64,000 nucleotides of DNA from Pandoraea captiosa (GTDB lineage Bacteria > Pseudomonadota > Gammaproteobacteria > Burkholderiales > Burkholderiaceae): assembly GCF_902459775.1 (NCBI RefSeq), contig NZ_CABPSQ010000013.1:84114-148113 (forward strand), written 5' to 3'. Made by a program: the position numbers and the translations under genes. Below, in pieces: positions 29,793-37,348 of the stretch (position 1 is its first letter; every line of letters starts with the position of its first letter). The notes under the pieces were generated by a model. The model had not been told where the DNA came from. It saw only the letters and a list, made by a program, of their open reading frames with translations, and searched no databases.

Positions 29793-31076
29793 CTATGCTT
29801 TTTCCGGCGTTTGTGGCAGCAGCAAATTCGCCTGTTTCGCGCGCGTCTCAACAGCCACGCGGCGGTGTAAATAGCGATGCTCCCACGCATGTCCGAGGAC
29901 AAGGCCGAGCACCAATCCGAACACGACCGACTCCATGATTTGGTGAAACGCTCCCAGCATCAGAAGGACGAGGTAGGACAGGAATAATGCGGTCTGAGCC
30001 ATCGGCACTTTCCCGCGGAGCATCAGCCGGAACTTCGGCACGACGTAACGTCGATATTGCCTGTATGCATACAGGACGATCAATGCGAATATCGACATCC
30101 CCGCAATGCCGAGTTCACCGATATTGCCCGTGTACCCATGTGCCGAAATGTTCAGCTTGTAGTTGTCCATGTTGGCCTGCCACACGCCCGTGTAACCGGC
30201 GGCGAACCACGGAGACTCCTCGAACTTTTGCAGCGCGGTGTAAGTGGTAAGACGCCTGTCGAAGTCGATTCGCTGTTCAGGGGGCAATGCAAAATCGTTC
30301 AACACGTCACTGATGTCGAGATTCGTCTCTGACGTGAGACGCCCCAAGTCCAGGGGCGGCTCACCACCATTGAGAACGAGCGGAGATATGATCGCCGCAA
30401 TGATTGCCACCGACACCGCCAGTGTGCCGCCGATGATGAACAGACGACGTCGGTATGCAAACAGCATGAACAGAACGATGGGTGCAACCAGCAAAAGGAC
30501 AGATCGCGAATCGCGCATCGCGTACATTCCCCATGCAAACGCGAGTAGTGCAATCCATTTCGAACGGCCGGAAGTGGACAGCCATTTACCAATCAGGAAA
30601 GGCGTTGCGACGCAGAAAATGATCGCGAACACCGTGCGAATCGATCCGAACGCAGTAAGCATGGGATCGCCGGTGAGTTGCTGGTTGACGAGCGTCAACG
30701 CAAGAAAAGTGAGAACCAGCGTCTGGAATGCCGCCATGAATTTCTCGGCGCTGCTACGCATGCCCAGCAGTACGCCAAGCATCAGGGCTGGCATTACCGT
30801 CACAAGCGCGTATGTCGCGTATTCAAAGCCCAGCGCAGGATCAGGCGTGAATGTCGCTGACAGTTCCATGTACGCGTATAGCGGCAGGACGATCATGACC
30901 GCTTTACATATGGCCTTCAACTCGCGAATTGACGGCCTTCGCCAGATAAAGACGAAAGCGATCGCTGCCGCGAAGCAGAGCAGAAGGAGTTTGAACAGAT
31001 TCCCGTATAAGGACAGGACGTAGCCGGCGCTCACCAAAAAGAACGAGACGCCAGCGGCATATTTGCTTTTCATCAC
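29793..31076 (-). CDS. O-antigen ligase/polymerase-like membrane protein (lysogenic conversion)
   Basis: A 427-residue protein with ten or more predicted membrane helices and a large periplasmic loop before the last group of helices. That loop contains SPWFAAGYTGVW and SAHGYTGNIGELGIAGMSIF, the Wzy_C/WaaL-type signature (a His followed by an E-x-G-x-x-G helix). It would ligate or polymerise O-antigen repeat units, altering the surface polysaccharide. It lies at the end of the late operon after the spanins, where moron genes are often inserted. Ligase versus polymerase cannot be decided from the sequence. Confidence 0.7.
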   Translation of the reverse strand: MMKSKYAAGVSFFLVSAGYVLSLYGNLFKLLLLCFAAAIAFVFIWRRPSIRELKAICKAVMIVLPLYAYMELSATFTPDPALGFEYATYALVTVMPALMLGVLLGMRSSAEKFMAAFQTLVLTFLALTLVNQQLTGDPMLTAFGSIRTVFAIIFCVATPFLIGKWLSTSGRSKWIALLAFAWGMYAMRDSRSVLLLVAPIVLFMLFAYRRRLFIIGGTLAVSVAIIAAIISPLVLNGGEPPLDLGRLTSETNLDISDVLNDFALPPEQRIDFDRRLTTYTALQKFEESPWFAAGYTGVWQANMDNYKLNISAHGYTGNIGELGIAGMSIFALIVLYAYRQYRRYVVPKFRLMLRGKVPMAQTALFLSYLVLLMLGAFHQIMESVVFGLVLGLVLGHAWEHRYLHRRVAVETRAKQANLLLPQTPEKA

Positions 31077-31121
31077 GCCGAGTTCCCAAAATTTGGCGTA
31101 AGGATAGCAGATGCGGGATCT

Positions 31122-31364
31122 CTACTTTATGCGCGGCTTCCAGCCGCACACCTTCGCGCCGGCTCGGTTGTGGGCAAGGATATCTCCGGCGGTCTGATCG
31201 GTCAGGACGTCGGCCTTCGACACGTAAATCGGCTTCGTCCAATCACACGCAGTATCGATGACCTTTGTTTTGTACTCGATGCGTGGTTCAGCCCCGGCCC
31301 CATTCGTCGTGCAGCACCCGGTCAGCGTCACCAGCAGGAAGACCAGCAGCAGTAGCATCCTCAT
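31122..31364 (-). CDS. Rz1-like outer-membrane spanin (lipoprotein)
   Basis: An 80-residue lipoprotein with a lipobox near residue 17 (LVTLTGC) after a strongly hydrophobic signal sequence. It overlaps the 3' end of the inner-membrane spanin gene by 77 bp in another frame, the classic Rz/Rz1 arrangement. Spanins fuse the inner and outer membranes in the last step of lysis. The mature part is longer than lambda Rz1 and carries two further Cys (TACDW and KVCGW). Confidence 0.75.
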   Translation of the reverse strand: MRMLLLLVFLLVTLTGCCTTNGAGAEPRIEYKTKVIDTACDWTKPIYVSKADVLTDQTAGDILAHNRAGAKVCGWKPRIK

Positions 31365-31587
31365 CGCGTCTCACCTTTGCGTTATCGGCGCCCGTCTGCA
31401 CGCCTGCCTGATTCGCCGCCGCGAGCGCGGCATCGTTATGTGCCTTGGCCTGTTCGGCTTCAGCCACTTTCTGACCGGCTTCGGCCGTCGCTGTCTTCGC
31501 CTGCTGGTGGCGGAACATACCGAACAGAACGCCGAGCAGTCCCAGAGCCCACGGGCCGAACTTGAGCAACAACGTGATGATTGTCAT
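31288..31587 (-). CDS. Rz-like inner-membrane spanin
   Basis: A 99-residue protein with one N-terminal membrane helix (LLKFGPWALGLLGVLFGMF) and an Ala/Gln/Glu-rich, probably coiled-coil periplasmic part (about 25-70). Its start overlaps the endolysin stop by an ATGA, and its 3' end contains the start of the Rz1-like gene. The position and layout define it as the i-spanin rather than sequence similarity. Confidence 0.7.
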   Translation of the reverse strand: MTIITLLLKFGPWALGLLGVLFGMFRHQQAKTATAEAGQKVAEAEQAKAHNDAALAAANQAGVQTGADNAKVRRDEDATAAGLPAGDADRVLHDEWGRG

Positions 31588-32042
31588 AGCCCCTCCCGAT
31601 ATGTCGCTGCGCCGCTGGAGAAATTGGCCGTGAGAACCTGACGCCGCGCCTTTTCACCGGCTTTCGCGAGCCCGAGGTGAACCCACGATCCCTCCTGAAT
31701 CAACTGATCAAAGTCGATGTTCGACGCGGCGATAGCCTTGCAGATTTGCAGCGGCGTCCCATAACCAGGGCAGATGAAATCAGCAGCCAACCCATAAAGA
31801 TGGGCGCTGTTCCGCGCACCGCCGACAGCACGGTTCAGGTCCGGCGATCGGTACCCTGACGAAATGGTCACCGGGCGACTGCCGAGAAGCACACGCACCC
31901 TCTCCAACGCGTGGGCAACACGCGTCAGGTTGGCGACAATATCGTCCGGGGCAGAGTTGTCGATTCCCCGGCGGTCAGCAGTCTGGCTGTGCGTCAGTTC
32001 ATCGAGCGTGAAATGCGCCGTCAGTTCATTGAGCGCCATCAT
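31584..32042 (-). CDS. Endolysin, peptidase M15 family
   Basis: A 152-residue cell-wall hydrolase of the M15A (D-Ala-D-Ala carboxypeptidase-like/L-Ala-D-Glu endopeptidase) fold. The zinc site is S-x-H-x-x-G-x-A-x-D (ARNSAHLYGLAADF) with a C-terminal W-V-H-L (SWVHLGLAK). SSGYRSPDLN precedes it as in family members. There is no signal peptide, so it needs a holin for release. Two adjacent ATG codons (32042, 32039) follow GGGGGAG; either may be used. It overlaps the holin gene. Confidence 0.88.
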   Translation of the reverse strand: MMALNELTAHFTLDELTHSQTADRRGIDNSAPDDIVANLTRVAHALERVRVLLGSRPVTISSGYRSPDLNRAVGGARNSAHLYGLAADFICPGYGTPLQICKAIAASNIDFDQLIQEGSWVHLGLAKAGEKARRQVLTANFSSGAATYREGL

Positions 32043-32295
32043 GATCTCCCCCAAGGTCTTTCCGCTTCACAGTTGTATATCTGATTGCGATGAACGCTAG
32101 CGCCAGCACTGTGTAACTGATAGCTTGCTTAAGACTGTGCGGAAGGTATTCTTTTAGATCATCAGGCACGAACGCCCATGTCTGCCGCGCCACTTCCGCG
32201 AGCGGCGCAAGAACACCGACGGCACTCGCAAAAAGCACTGTGCCCTTCGTATGTAACCGCTGCCAATTGTCGGCAAGCCCTAATCGCCATTTCAT
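32026..32295 (-). CDS. Putative holin
   Basis: An 89-residue small membrane protein. It has two hydrophobic segments, TVLFASAVGVLAPLAEVA and AISYTVLALAFIAIRYT, and a charged C terminus (TVKRKDLGGDHDG). The start motif W-x-x-L-H-T-K-G-T is common to phage holin-like DUF7940 proteins. The ATG at 32295 is chosen over a GTG at 32304 because AAGGTG lies at a proper distance. It precedes and overlaps the endolysin gene, as expected for a lysis cassette. Confidence 0.75.
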   Translation of the reverse strand: MKWRLGLADNWQRLHTKGTVLFASAVGVLAPLAEVARQTWAFVPDDLKEYLPHSLKQAISYTVLALAFIAIRYTTVKRKDLGGDHDGAQ

Positions 32296-32615
32296 CGTGC
32301 CCACCTTTTCATGTCAGTGCGTGCACCGGCTGCGTTGTTCATCAGCAGGTTACGCACGTCCTTCACATCGCTGCTGATGTCGCGGAGCTGCTGGTTCGTA
32401 TCGGCTTTCTGCTGGATCTGCGTCTGTTCAATACGCCCCATACGATCATCCTGACCCTGCTCACGCGCTTCGAGTTTGTCGACTCTGGATACAACGCCCG
32501 CATAGGCAATGGCAATTGAAAGAATGCCTCCGACCAAAGCCATGGCAAGAGATTGCACATTGATGGTCATATCCCAGAAGCGCCGGACGGCGCCAGGTTT
32601 TTCGTCTGTCGCCAT
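32292..32615 (-). CDS. Phage membrane protein with coiled coil (lysis-cassette accessory)
   Basis: A 107-residue protein. One membrane helix at about residues 20-42 (LAMALVGGILSIAIAYAGVV) is followed by a heptad-like region (RVDKLEAREQGQDDRMGRIEQTQ...). The ATG at 32615 has GAGG upstream; the longer frame to 32642 lacks this. It touches the holin gene by a short overlap. The family is often annotated as a holin accessory or hypothetical protein; whether it acts as a second holin or antiholin is unknown. Confidence 0.65.
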   Translation of the reverse strand: MATDEKPGAVRRFWDMTINVQSLAMALVGGILSIAIAYAGVVSRVDKLEAREQGQDDRMGRIEQTQIQQKADTNQQLRDISSDVKDVRNLLMNNAAGARTDMKRWAR

Positions 32616-32622
32616 AGCGTCC

Positions 32623-34614
32623 TCACAGATTTCCGTTGCCACGCAGTGAAGCTGCGTAGTTGAGCGTCATGCCTCGATTGTTCTCGACTCGATATGTAGC
32701 AGTCGCCGCGTCGTAATAGACGTTCGTGCTGCTCGCGGTGCCTTTGGTCGCAGAGAACTGGCCAGCTCCATCAGCAACCTCGAACGTGATCCCATTCGTG
32801 CCAGCGAGAAGGAACGTCGCAGCGACACCCTGCGAATTCATAATGTCGACGTGACCGACGAACGCATTCGTTGCGAGTGCGGCATTACCAGTTGCTGCAA
32901 GCGTGAATGGCACGCCTCCACGGGCAACGCCACTTTGTTGAACCCCGCCCATTCCTCCATCATCGAAGATCCATTCCTCGTTCAACGCACCTGCCGCGTT
33001 CATTTCTCGGCGAATGCATTTGGCGTTGGTAAGTGTGAACGTCGCACCGGTCTGGCTGTAGCAGTTGATAAGAGTGAGCCGAGACCCGGCCTCGAATGTC
33101 ATGTCGAGCGCGACCTTTCCGGCCCCCATGTTGAACGACACGTTCTCCATGAGAACGCGCTGAGCGCGACGCAGACGGATGCCGTTTCGTACGGTGTCGA
33201 GCGTCACGTCTCGAATCGTCAGCGTCTGGAGTGTTTGCGCAGTCGATGCGAGATTGATGCAATACCCGGCCGGGTCCATACCCTGCTCGAATCGGACCGT
33301 ATGAATACCGAGCCCAAAGGACGCTGCTGTGGACGTGGTGTCGTTCCACAGAATGCCGTCTTTCCCGCCCGTGATAGCGAGGTTGCGTAGTGTCGTCGTC
33401 GAGAACGCCACCCCGTCCTCGAACTCGATTGCGGCCCGCGTCGCGGAAGTGCTCGAGATCTCGCATCGGAACACGTCATAGTGATCGGTGTTCAACGTCG
33501 GCCATGTAGCATTCTTTGAAAACACCAGCGGCCGCGCGCACGCGATTTCGCAGTGGTGGAGTGAAAGCGTTTGCCGACCATACGAGCGAATGCCAATACT
33601 GTCGCCAGGCCAATTCCCTCCTGCGATGCCGATCCTGGAAACTTCGAAGTCGGCACAGTTGACCAGACTGATCGCAGTCTTCGCAACGGTATTGGAGGGA
33701 TCGGACGAGAACCCGATGCCGGAAATTCGCCCCTGATAGACCCCTCCTGCCGAACCGTTGTTAAACGCAAGAGCGACGCCAGCTGACGTCGGTGAATAGA
33801 TGATCTGGGATGAGTTCTGACCTTCTCCGATGATACGCAAGCGTTGCCCAGAAAACGTGTAAGTCCCCTGGAGCGTCCACCCTCCACGGGGCACGTACGC
33901 GATACCGCCGTTCGTGAGATCCGCAGCGATGTTCGTGAGCGCCGTGGTGAGGTTGGACGGATTGCCCTTGTCTGCGACGCTCAGCATGTCAGCTGCCCGC
34001 TTGGCGAGCGTTCGGCCGACAGAGCCGGTACCGGACTGCTTGAAGCCGATCATCGACGAGCCGAGCGTCACATCGGTGTTGTTCGCCAGAAGTGCCAGAA
34101 CTGAATCACCGCCGCCGGTCATCACGTTCTCAGCAATGGCCGTTTGCATTGTGCGCAAGTTCACAGCATCCTGCGAGTCGACAGCGTCGCCTAGATCCTG
34201 AATGCGATTCTGTTTTGCTCGATATGCCCCGGAGCCATCAACGTCCGAATCCGCAAGTACCAATGCTCGCCCGATTTGGTCACCGTTGCGCTGCACGATC
34301 ATGGTCAATTTGTCGGCCATGGTTTCGACGGCCTTCGCAGGGAACGGATCATTCGGAGGCAGGCGCGTCTGCTGCAGCAGGTCTGGATCACGGAGAATGA
34401 GCGTCTGCACACCGGCGGCCGGCGGCGGAGTGATCGAAACGCTGCCGCCCTCCTCGTCACCAGCACCGGACACGGTGTAGCCAGTAGAAAGTTCTGTCGA
34501 ACCGACGTAGACCTTCAGATCGGCGTTCGTAAGGAAATAAAACGGCACAGGGAAGACGGTAGTCGTTCCGTCGCCGGAATAGGATGCGCGCGATGTGGTT
34601 GTCGTGACTGCCAT
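32623..34614 (-). CDS. Tailspike / tail fibre protein
   Basis: A 663-residue receptor-binding protein. Residues 1-150 match the podovirus (T7 gp17-like) virion-attachment domain: SRASYSGDGTTTVFPVPFYFLTNADLKVYV..., ending in AYRAKQNRIQDLGDAVDSQDAVNLRT. From about residue 220 (GGIAYVPRGGWTLQGTYTF) the sequence has the short alternating strands of a right-handed beta-helix, as in pectate-lyase-like tailspikes that bind or cut polysaccharide. The last 90 residues form a separate strand-rich tip. No intramolecular chaperone or DGR repeat is evident. Confidence 0.85.
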   Translation of the reverse strand: MAVTTTTSRASYSGDGTTTVFPVPFYFLTNADLKVYVGSTELSTGYTVSGAGDEEGGSVSITPPPAAGVQTLILRDPDLLQQTRLPPNDPFPAKAVETMADKLTMIVQRNGDQIGRALVLADSDVDGSGAYRAKQNRIQDLGDAVDSQDAVNLRTMQTAIAENVMTGGGDSVLALLANNTDVTLGSSMIGFKQSGTGSVGRTLAKRAADMLSVADKGNPSNLTTALTNIAADLTNGGIAYVPRGGWTLQGTYTFSGQRLRIIGEGQNSSQIIYSPTSAGVALAFNNGSAGGVYQGRISGIGFSSDPSNTVAKTAISLVNCADFEVSRIGIAGGNWPGDSIGIRSYGRQTLSLHHCEIACARPLVFSKNATWPTLNTDHYDVFRCEISSTSATRAAIEFEDGVAFSTTTLRNLAITGGKDGILWNDTTSTAASFGLGIHTVRFEQGMDPAGYCINLASTAQTLQTLTIRDVTLDTVRNGIRLRRAQRVLMENVSFNMGAGKVALDMTFEAGSRLTLINCYSQTGATFTLTNAKCIRREMNAAGALNEEWIFDDGGMGGVQQSGVARGGVPFTLAATGNAALATNAFVGHVDIMNSQGVAATFLLAGTNGITFEVADGAGQFSATKGTASSTNVYYDAATATYRVENNRGMTLNYAASLRGNGNL

Positions 34615-34690
34615 TTTGCCCTCGTTGGAGTGTTGTCCGAGAGCGGTGATTGGATGCTTCGCCGGGTCATGGCCCGCCGATATCTGATGC

Positions 34691-34717
34691 CAAAAAGATA
34701 GCGCCCGAAGGCGCTAT
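34691..34717 (-). terminator. Terminator with UUCG loop downstream of the ejection-protein genes
   Basis: On the minus strand the hairpin ATAGCGCC-TTCG-GGCGCTAT is followed by CTTTTT. It lies between the 867-residue ejection protein and the tailspike gene, so the tailspike and lysis genes may need read-through or their own promoter. Confidence 0.82.
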
Positions 34718-34743
34718 GTGCATATGTGAAACCGGTATCAACG

Positions 34744-37347
34744 TCACTGGCTGGACATTGCACCAAGATCTGGCGCGCGCTGCGGAGCAGATTCTCCGGG
34801 GCGCCAAAAATAGTCTGCGCCGGTCTCCTTCTTCTGTCGGTTGATGTTTCGCTGGGTTACCCCGGGAGAGAGGTTCTCCGCGATGTTGTCGAACAACAGA
34901 CGATTCCAGATGGTCTTCCAGTACCAGAGATTGATAATCGGCAGGTTGCTCTGCGCAATCTTGGCCATGTCGGCAGACAGATGCGTCTCCTTTCCCTGTG
35001 CCGAGTCCTGAGCGGCGCGTGAAAGCGCGCGCACCGGCTGAAAGGCTGTGGACAGCACCGGGCCGCCGACGACGCTTGAGAGCAGCGAGCCGTAATCGGT
35101 GCTGGTCAGCGATGCATTGAGCATGTCCCCCGCGAAGCCTGCACCGCCGCCAGTGGTGAAAGCACGGGTCCAGAAGCGCGCGGCATGCGCCAGATTGTCG
35201 AACGGCGCTTCCGGGTCTTGTCCCGCAAGCATGTTCTTGAGCTGGACGGTGATGGCGCCGATCAGCGTGGTCGACAGCACCAACGCAGATCCATACGCGA
35301 TCGGATTGGCCAGCTTCGGCGCGCCTTCCGGTAAGTTCTGCCCGCGCCAGCCATAATCGCGGCCCATCTCGGCGATGCGCCCCCAGTGCCGCGAGATCAT
35401 TGCGATCGGGAACGACTTGAACTGCAGGAAGGTCTTTTTCAGTTCCCCACCGATGGTGCCGGGCGTGGCCGCGGCGATCACCTTCGTGCGAAGGTCAGGA
35501 TTGAGCACGGCAAACTCGCCCTCATCGCGCACGAGCGCGAGCAGTTTGGGAACCACGTCGTTTGCGCGTGCATCGCCGGTAGCGAATATGGCGTCAGGCG
35601 TCAGGTACTTCTCACCGTTGTAATCCGACGGCGTGGCCTTGTTGATCGTCGCCCAATCGTCCTCGTTGAAGCCGCCGCGCTCGAGCAGTGTTCGATCCCA
35701 GGCGTCGAGATCCGCCCACTTCGTGCCCATGATCTTGCCGTAGCCGCGCATCATGTTCGCCTGGAAGGCGGTGCGAGTGGCATCGGTCCAGCCCGTGACG
35801 CCGCCGAATTTCATCGTCGCGGCCGACAGGTTGCGGGCCCAGCCGGTAGCGAGGTTATCGGTGCCCCACCGGTTCAGGCCGTGCTCGAGCGTTTCCGCGA
35901 TGAGGCCCTGCCCCGTGAGCCAGTCTCGGAAGTCTTTCGACCCGGGCGCCATCAGACGAGCGGCATCGGCCAGCGTGCGCATGAACGGCACACGGTTGTA
36001 GCCGGCTGACACGAACATGGTTCCCACGTCGCCGAAGGCCGCGAGAAGTGTCCCTTGCAACTTGATCGCGCTGGTGGCCGTGCGCGTAGTCTCGGCGATC
36101 TTGGCAAGCTTCGGGTTGACCGGTGTATTCGTCGCGCCAGTGACGTAATTCCAGTACGCACCGATCGACGTCATGCCGCCCTCAAGCGTGCGCAGTTCCG
36201 TGTTGTCGTGCATCGCCGTAAGCTGAATCTGCGTCTGCATATTGCGCGTCGGGTTCGGGCCGTAGCGCTCGACCAGAGCGATGTTCTTGGCCATGCCGTC
36301 GACGTGGGAGATAAGCGAGTCGAGCATCGAACCCTCGCCGTATGCCGCGTTGTAGGCGATGTGGGCGTCGGCGTCCTTGAAGTGGAGCACCCGGTGCTTG
36401 CTGCCGGCATTGGCGCGCGCCGCGTTACCTGTGGTTTCGCCCGGCACGATCTTGTTGATGCCGCCGTAGGCGATCGTGTCCCAGACTCCCTGCTGACGCG
36501 GCTCGATCTTCCCCTGCGCCGCCGCGCTGCTGCGCTCCCATGGAGTCCTGTCTTCGCCGACCAGCATCCGGCGCACTGCCGCGTCGTCTAGCGGCTGGCC
36601 GGCGTCGTCCAGGTAGCGCGATCGATCGAGCAGCGGCATTACGAAGTCCGCCCACGCCGCACGCTGCGTGTCGCTGCCGTTTCCCATGACTTTGAGCGCT
36701 GAGTGACGAATCGGCACGTAGCCATAGTCAAGCTGGCCGACGTCGCCGCCCGCCGCATTGAATCGCTTGCGCATCGCGTCCGTGGTGGCATTGATCTGCT
36801 GCGCGGCGGCCTTGGCCACGTCATTGCCCGTCGAGCCGTCAGCATTGCGGTAAATCTCGCGGATGATGTCGCGTTCCATCGCAGGATTGTCGACGTCGAA
36901 CGCACGAGACAGCCAGTTCTGCCCCTCCTTCATAGCATCGATCGCGCCCATCATGTTGCGCATGTACGTCGCCTTGATGCCGCCAGAGATGGCGTAGGTG
37001 TCCTCGATGTCGGCCTTCACGGCCTTCTCGCGTGCTCGCTTCTCGTAGGCGCGGTCCGGATTCGAGAATACGGCCTCGTTGATGCGGTTTGTCGTGTCGA
37101 TCTGTTTGGCCACCTGCATCTGCTTGCGAGCCTTCGCCAATTCAGCTTCGTGGATGAGTTGCTCGCGTGCCCACTCTGCGCCCGCGCGGATCCGCTCCGA
37201 AGTCGGCATGGCGCTCCACGCGGCAGGGTCTTCCAGTCGGCGCGCAGCCATCCCGGCGCGCACACGGTTCTCGATGGCATCAGTTTCTGCCTTCGTCAGC
37301 GTCCGGCCAGCGGCAGCCTGAACTGCCTCTACGCATTTGTCGTGCAT
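34744..37347 (-). CDS. Large internal virion (ejection-type) protein
   Basis: An 867-residue protein of unknown fold, mostly helical, with coiled-coil-prone segments in the first 120 residues and a hydrophobic stretch near residue 700 (YGSALVLSTTLIGAITVQL). Position and size place it with the T7 gp16-type internal core proteins that are ejected into the cell and help move DNA across the envelope. The start MHDKCVEAVQAAAG at 37347 lies next to the stop of the transglycosylase gene. No enzymatic motif is seen. The function is inferred from synteny. Confidence 0.75.
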   Translation of the reverse strand: MHDKCVEAVQAAAGRTLTKAETDAIENRVRAGMAARRLEDPAAWSAMPTSERIRAGAEWAREQLIHEAELAKARKQMQVAKQIDTTNRINEAVFSNPDRAYEKRAREKAVKADIEDTYAISGGIKATYMRNMMGAIDAMKEGQNWLSRAFDVDNPAMERDIIREIYRNADGSTGNDVAKAAAQQINATTDAMRKRFNAAGGDVGQLDYGYVPIRHSALKVMGNGSDTQRAAWADFVMPLLDRSRYLDDAGQPLDDAAVRRMLVGEDRTPWERSSAAAQGKIEPRQQGVWDTIAYGGINKIVPGETTGNAARANAGSKHRVLHFKDADAHIAYNAAYGEGSMLDSLISHVDGMAKNIALVERYGPNPTRNMQTQIQLTAMHDNTELRTLEGGMTSIGAYWNYVTGATNTPVNPKLAKIAETTRTATSAIKLQGTLLAAFGDVGTMFVSAGYNRVPFMRTLADAARLMAPGSKDFRDWLTGQGLIAETLEHGLNRWGTDNLATGWARNLSAATMKFGGVTGWTDATRTAFQANMMRGYGKIMGTKWADLDAWDRTLLERGGFNEDDWATINKATPSDYNGEKYLTPDAIFATGDARANDVVPKLLALVRDEGEFAVLNPDLRTKVIAAATPGTIGGELKKTFLQFKSFPIAMISRHWGRIAEMGRDYGWRGQNLPEGAPKLANPIAYGSALVLSTTLIGAITVQLKNMLAGQDPEAPFDNLAHAARFWTRAFTTGGGAGFAGDMLNASLTSTDYGSLLSSVVGGPVLSTAFQPVRALSRAAQDSAQGKETHLSADMAKIAQSNLPIINLWYWKTIWNRLLFDNIAENLSPGVTQRNINRQKKETGADYFWRPGESAPQRAPDLGAMSSQ

Positions 37348-37348
37348 C

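Noticed and set aside
32623-34614. A diversity-generating retroelement at the tailspike, as in phage BPP-1
   Set aside because: No reverse transcriptase gene and no template/variable repeat pair was seen near the tailspike or elsewhere in the prophage.
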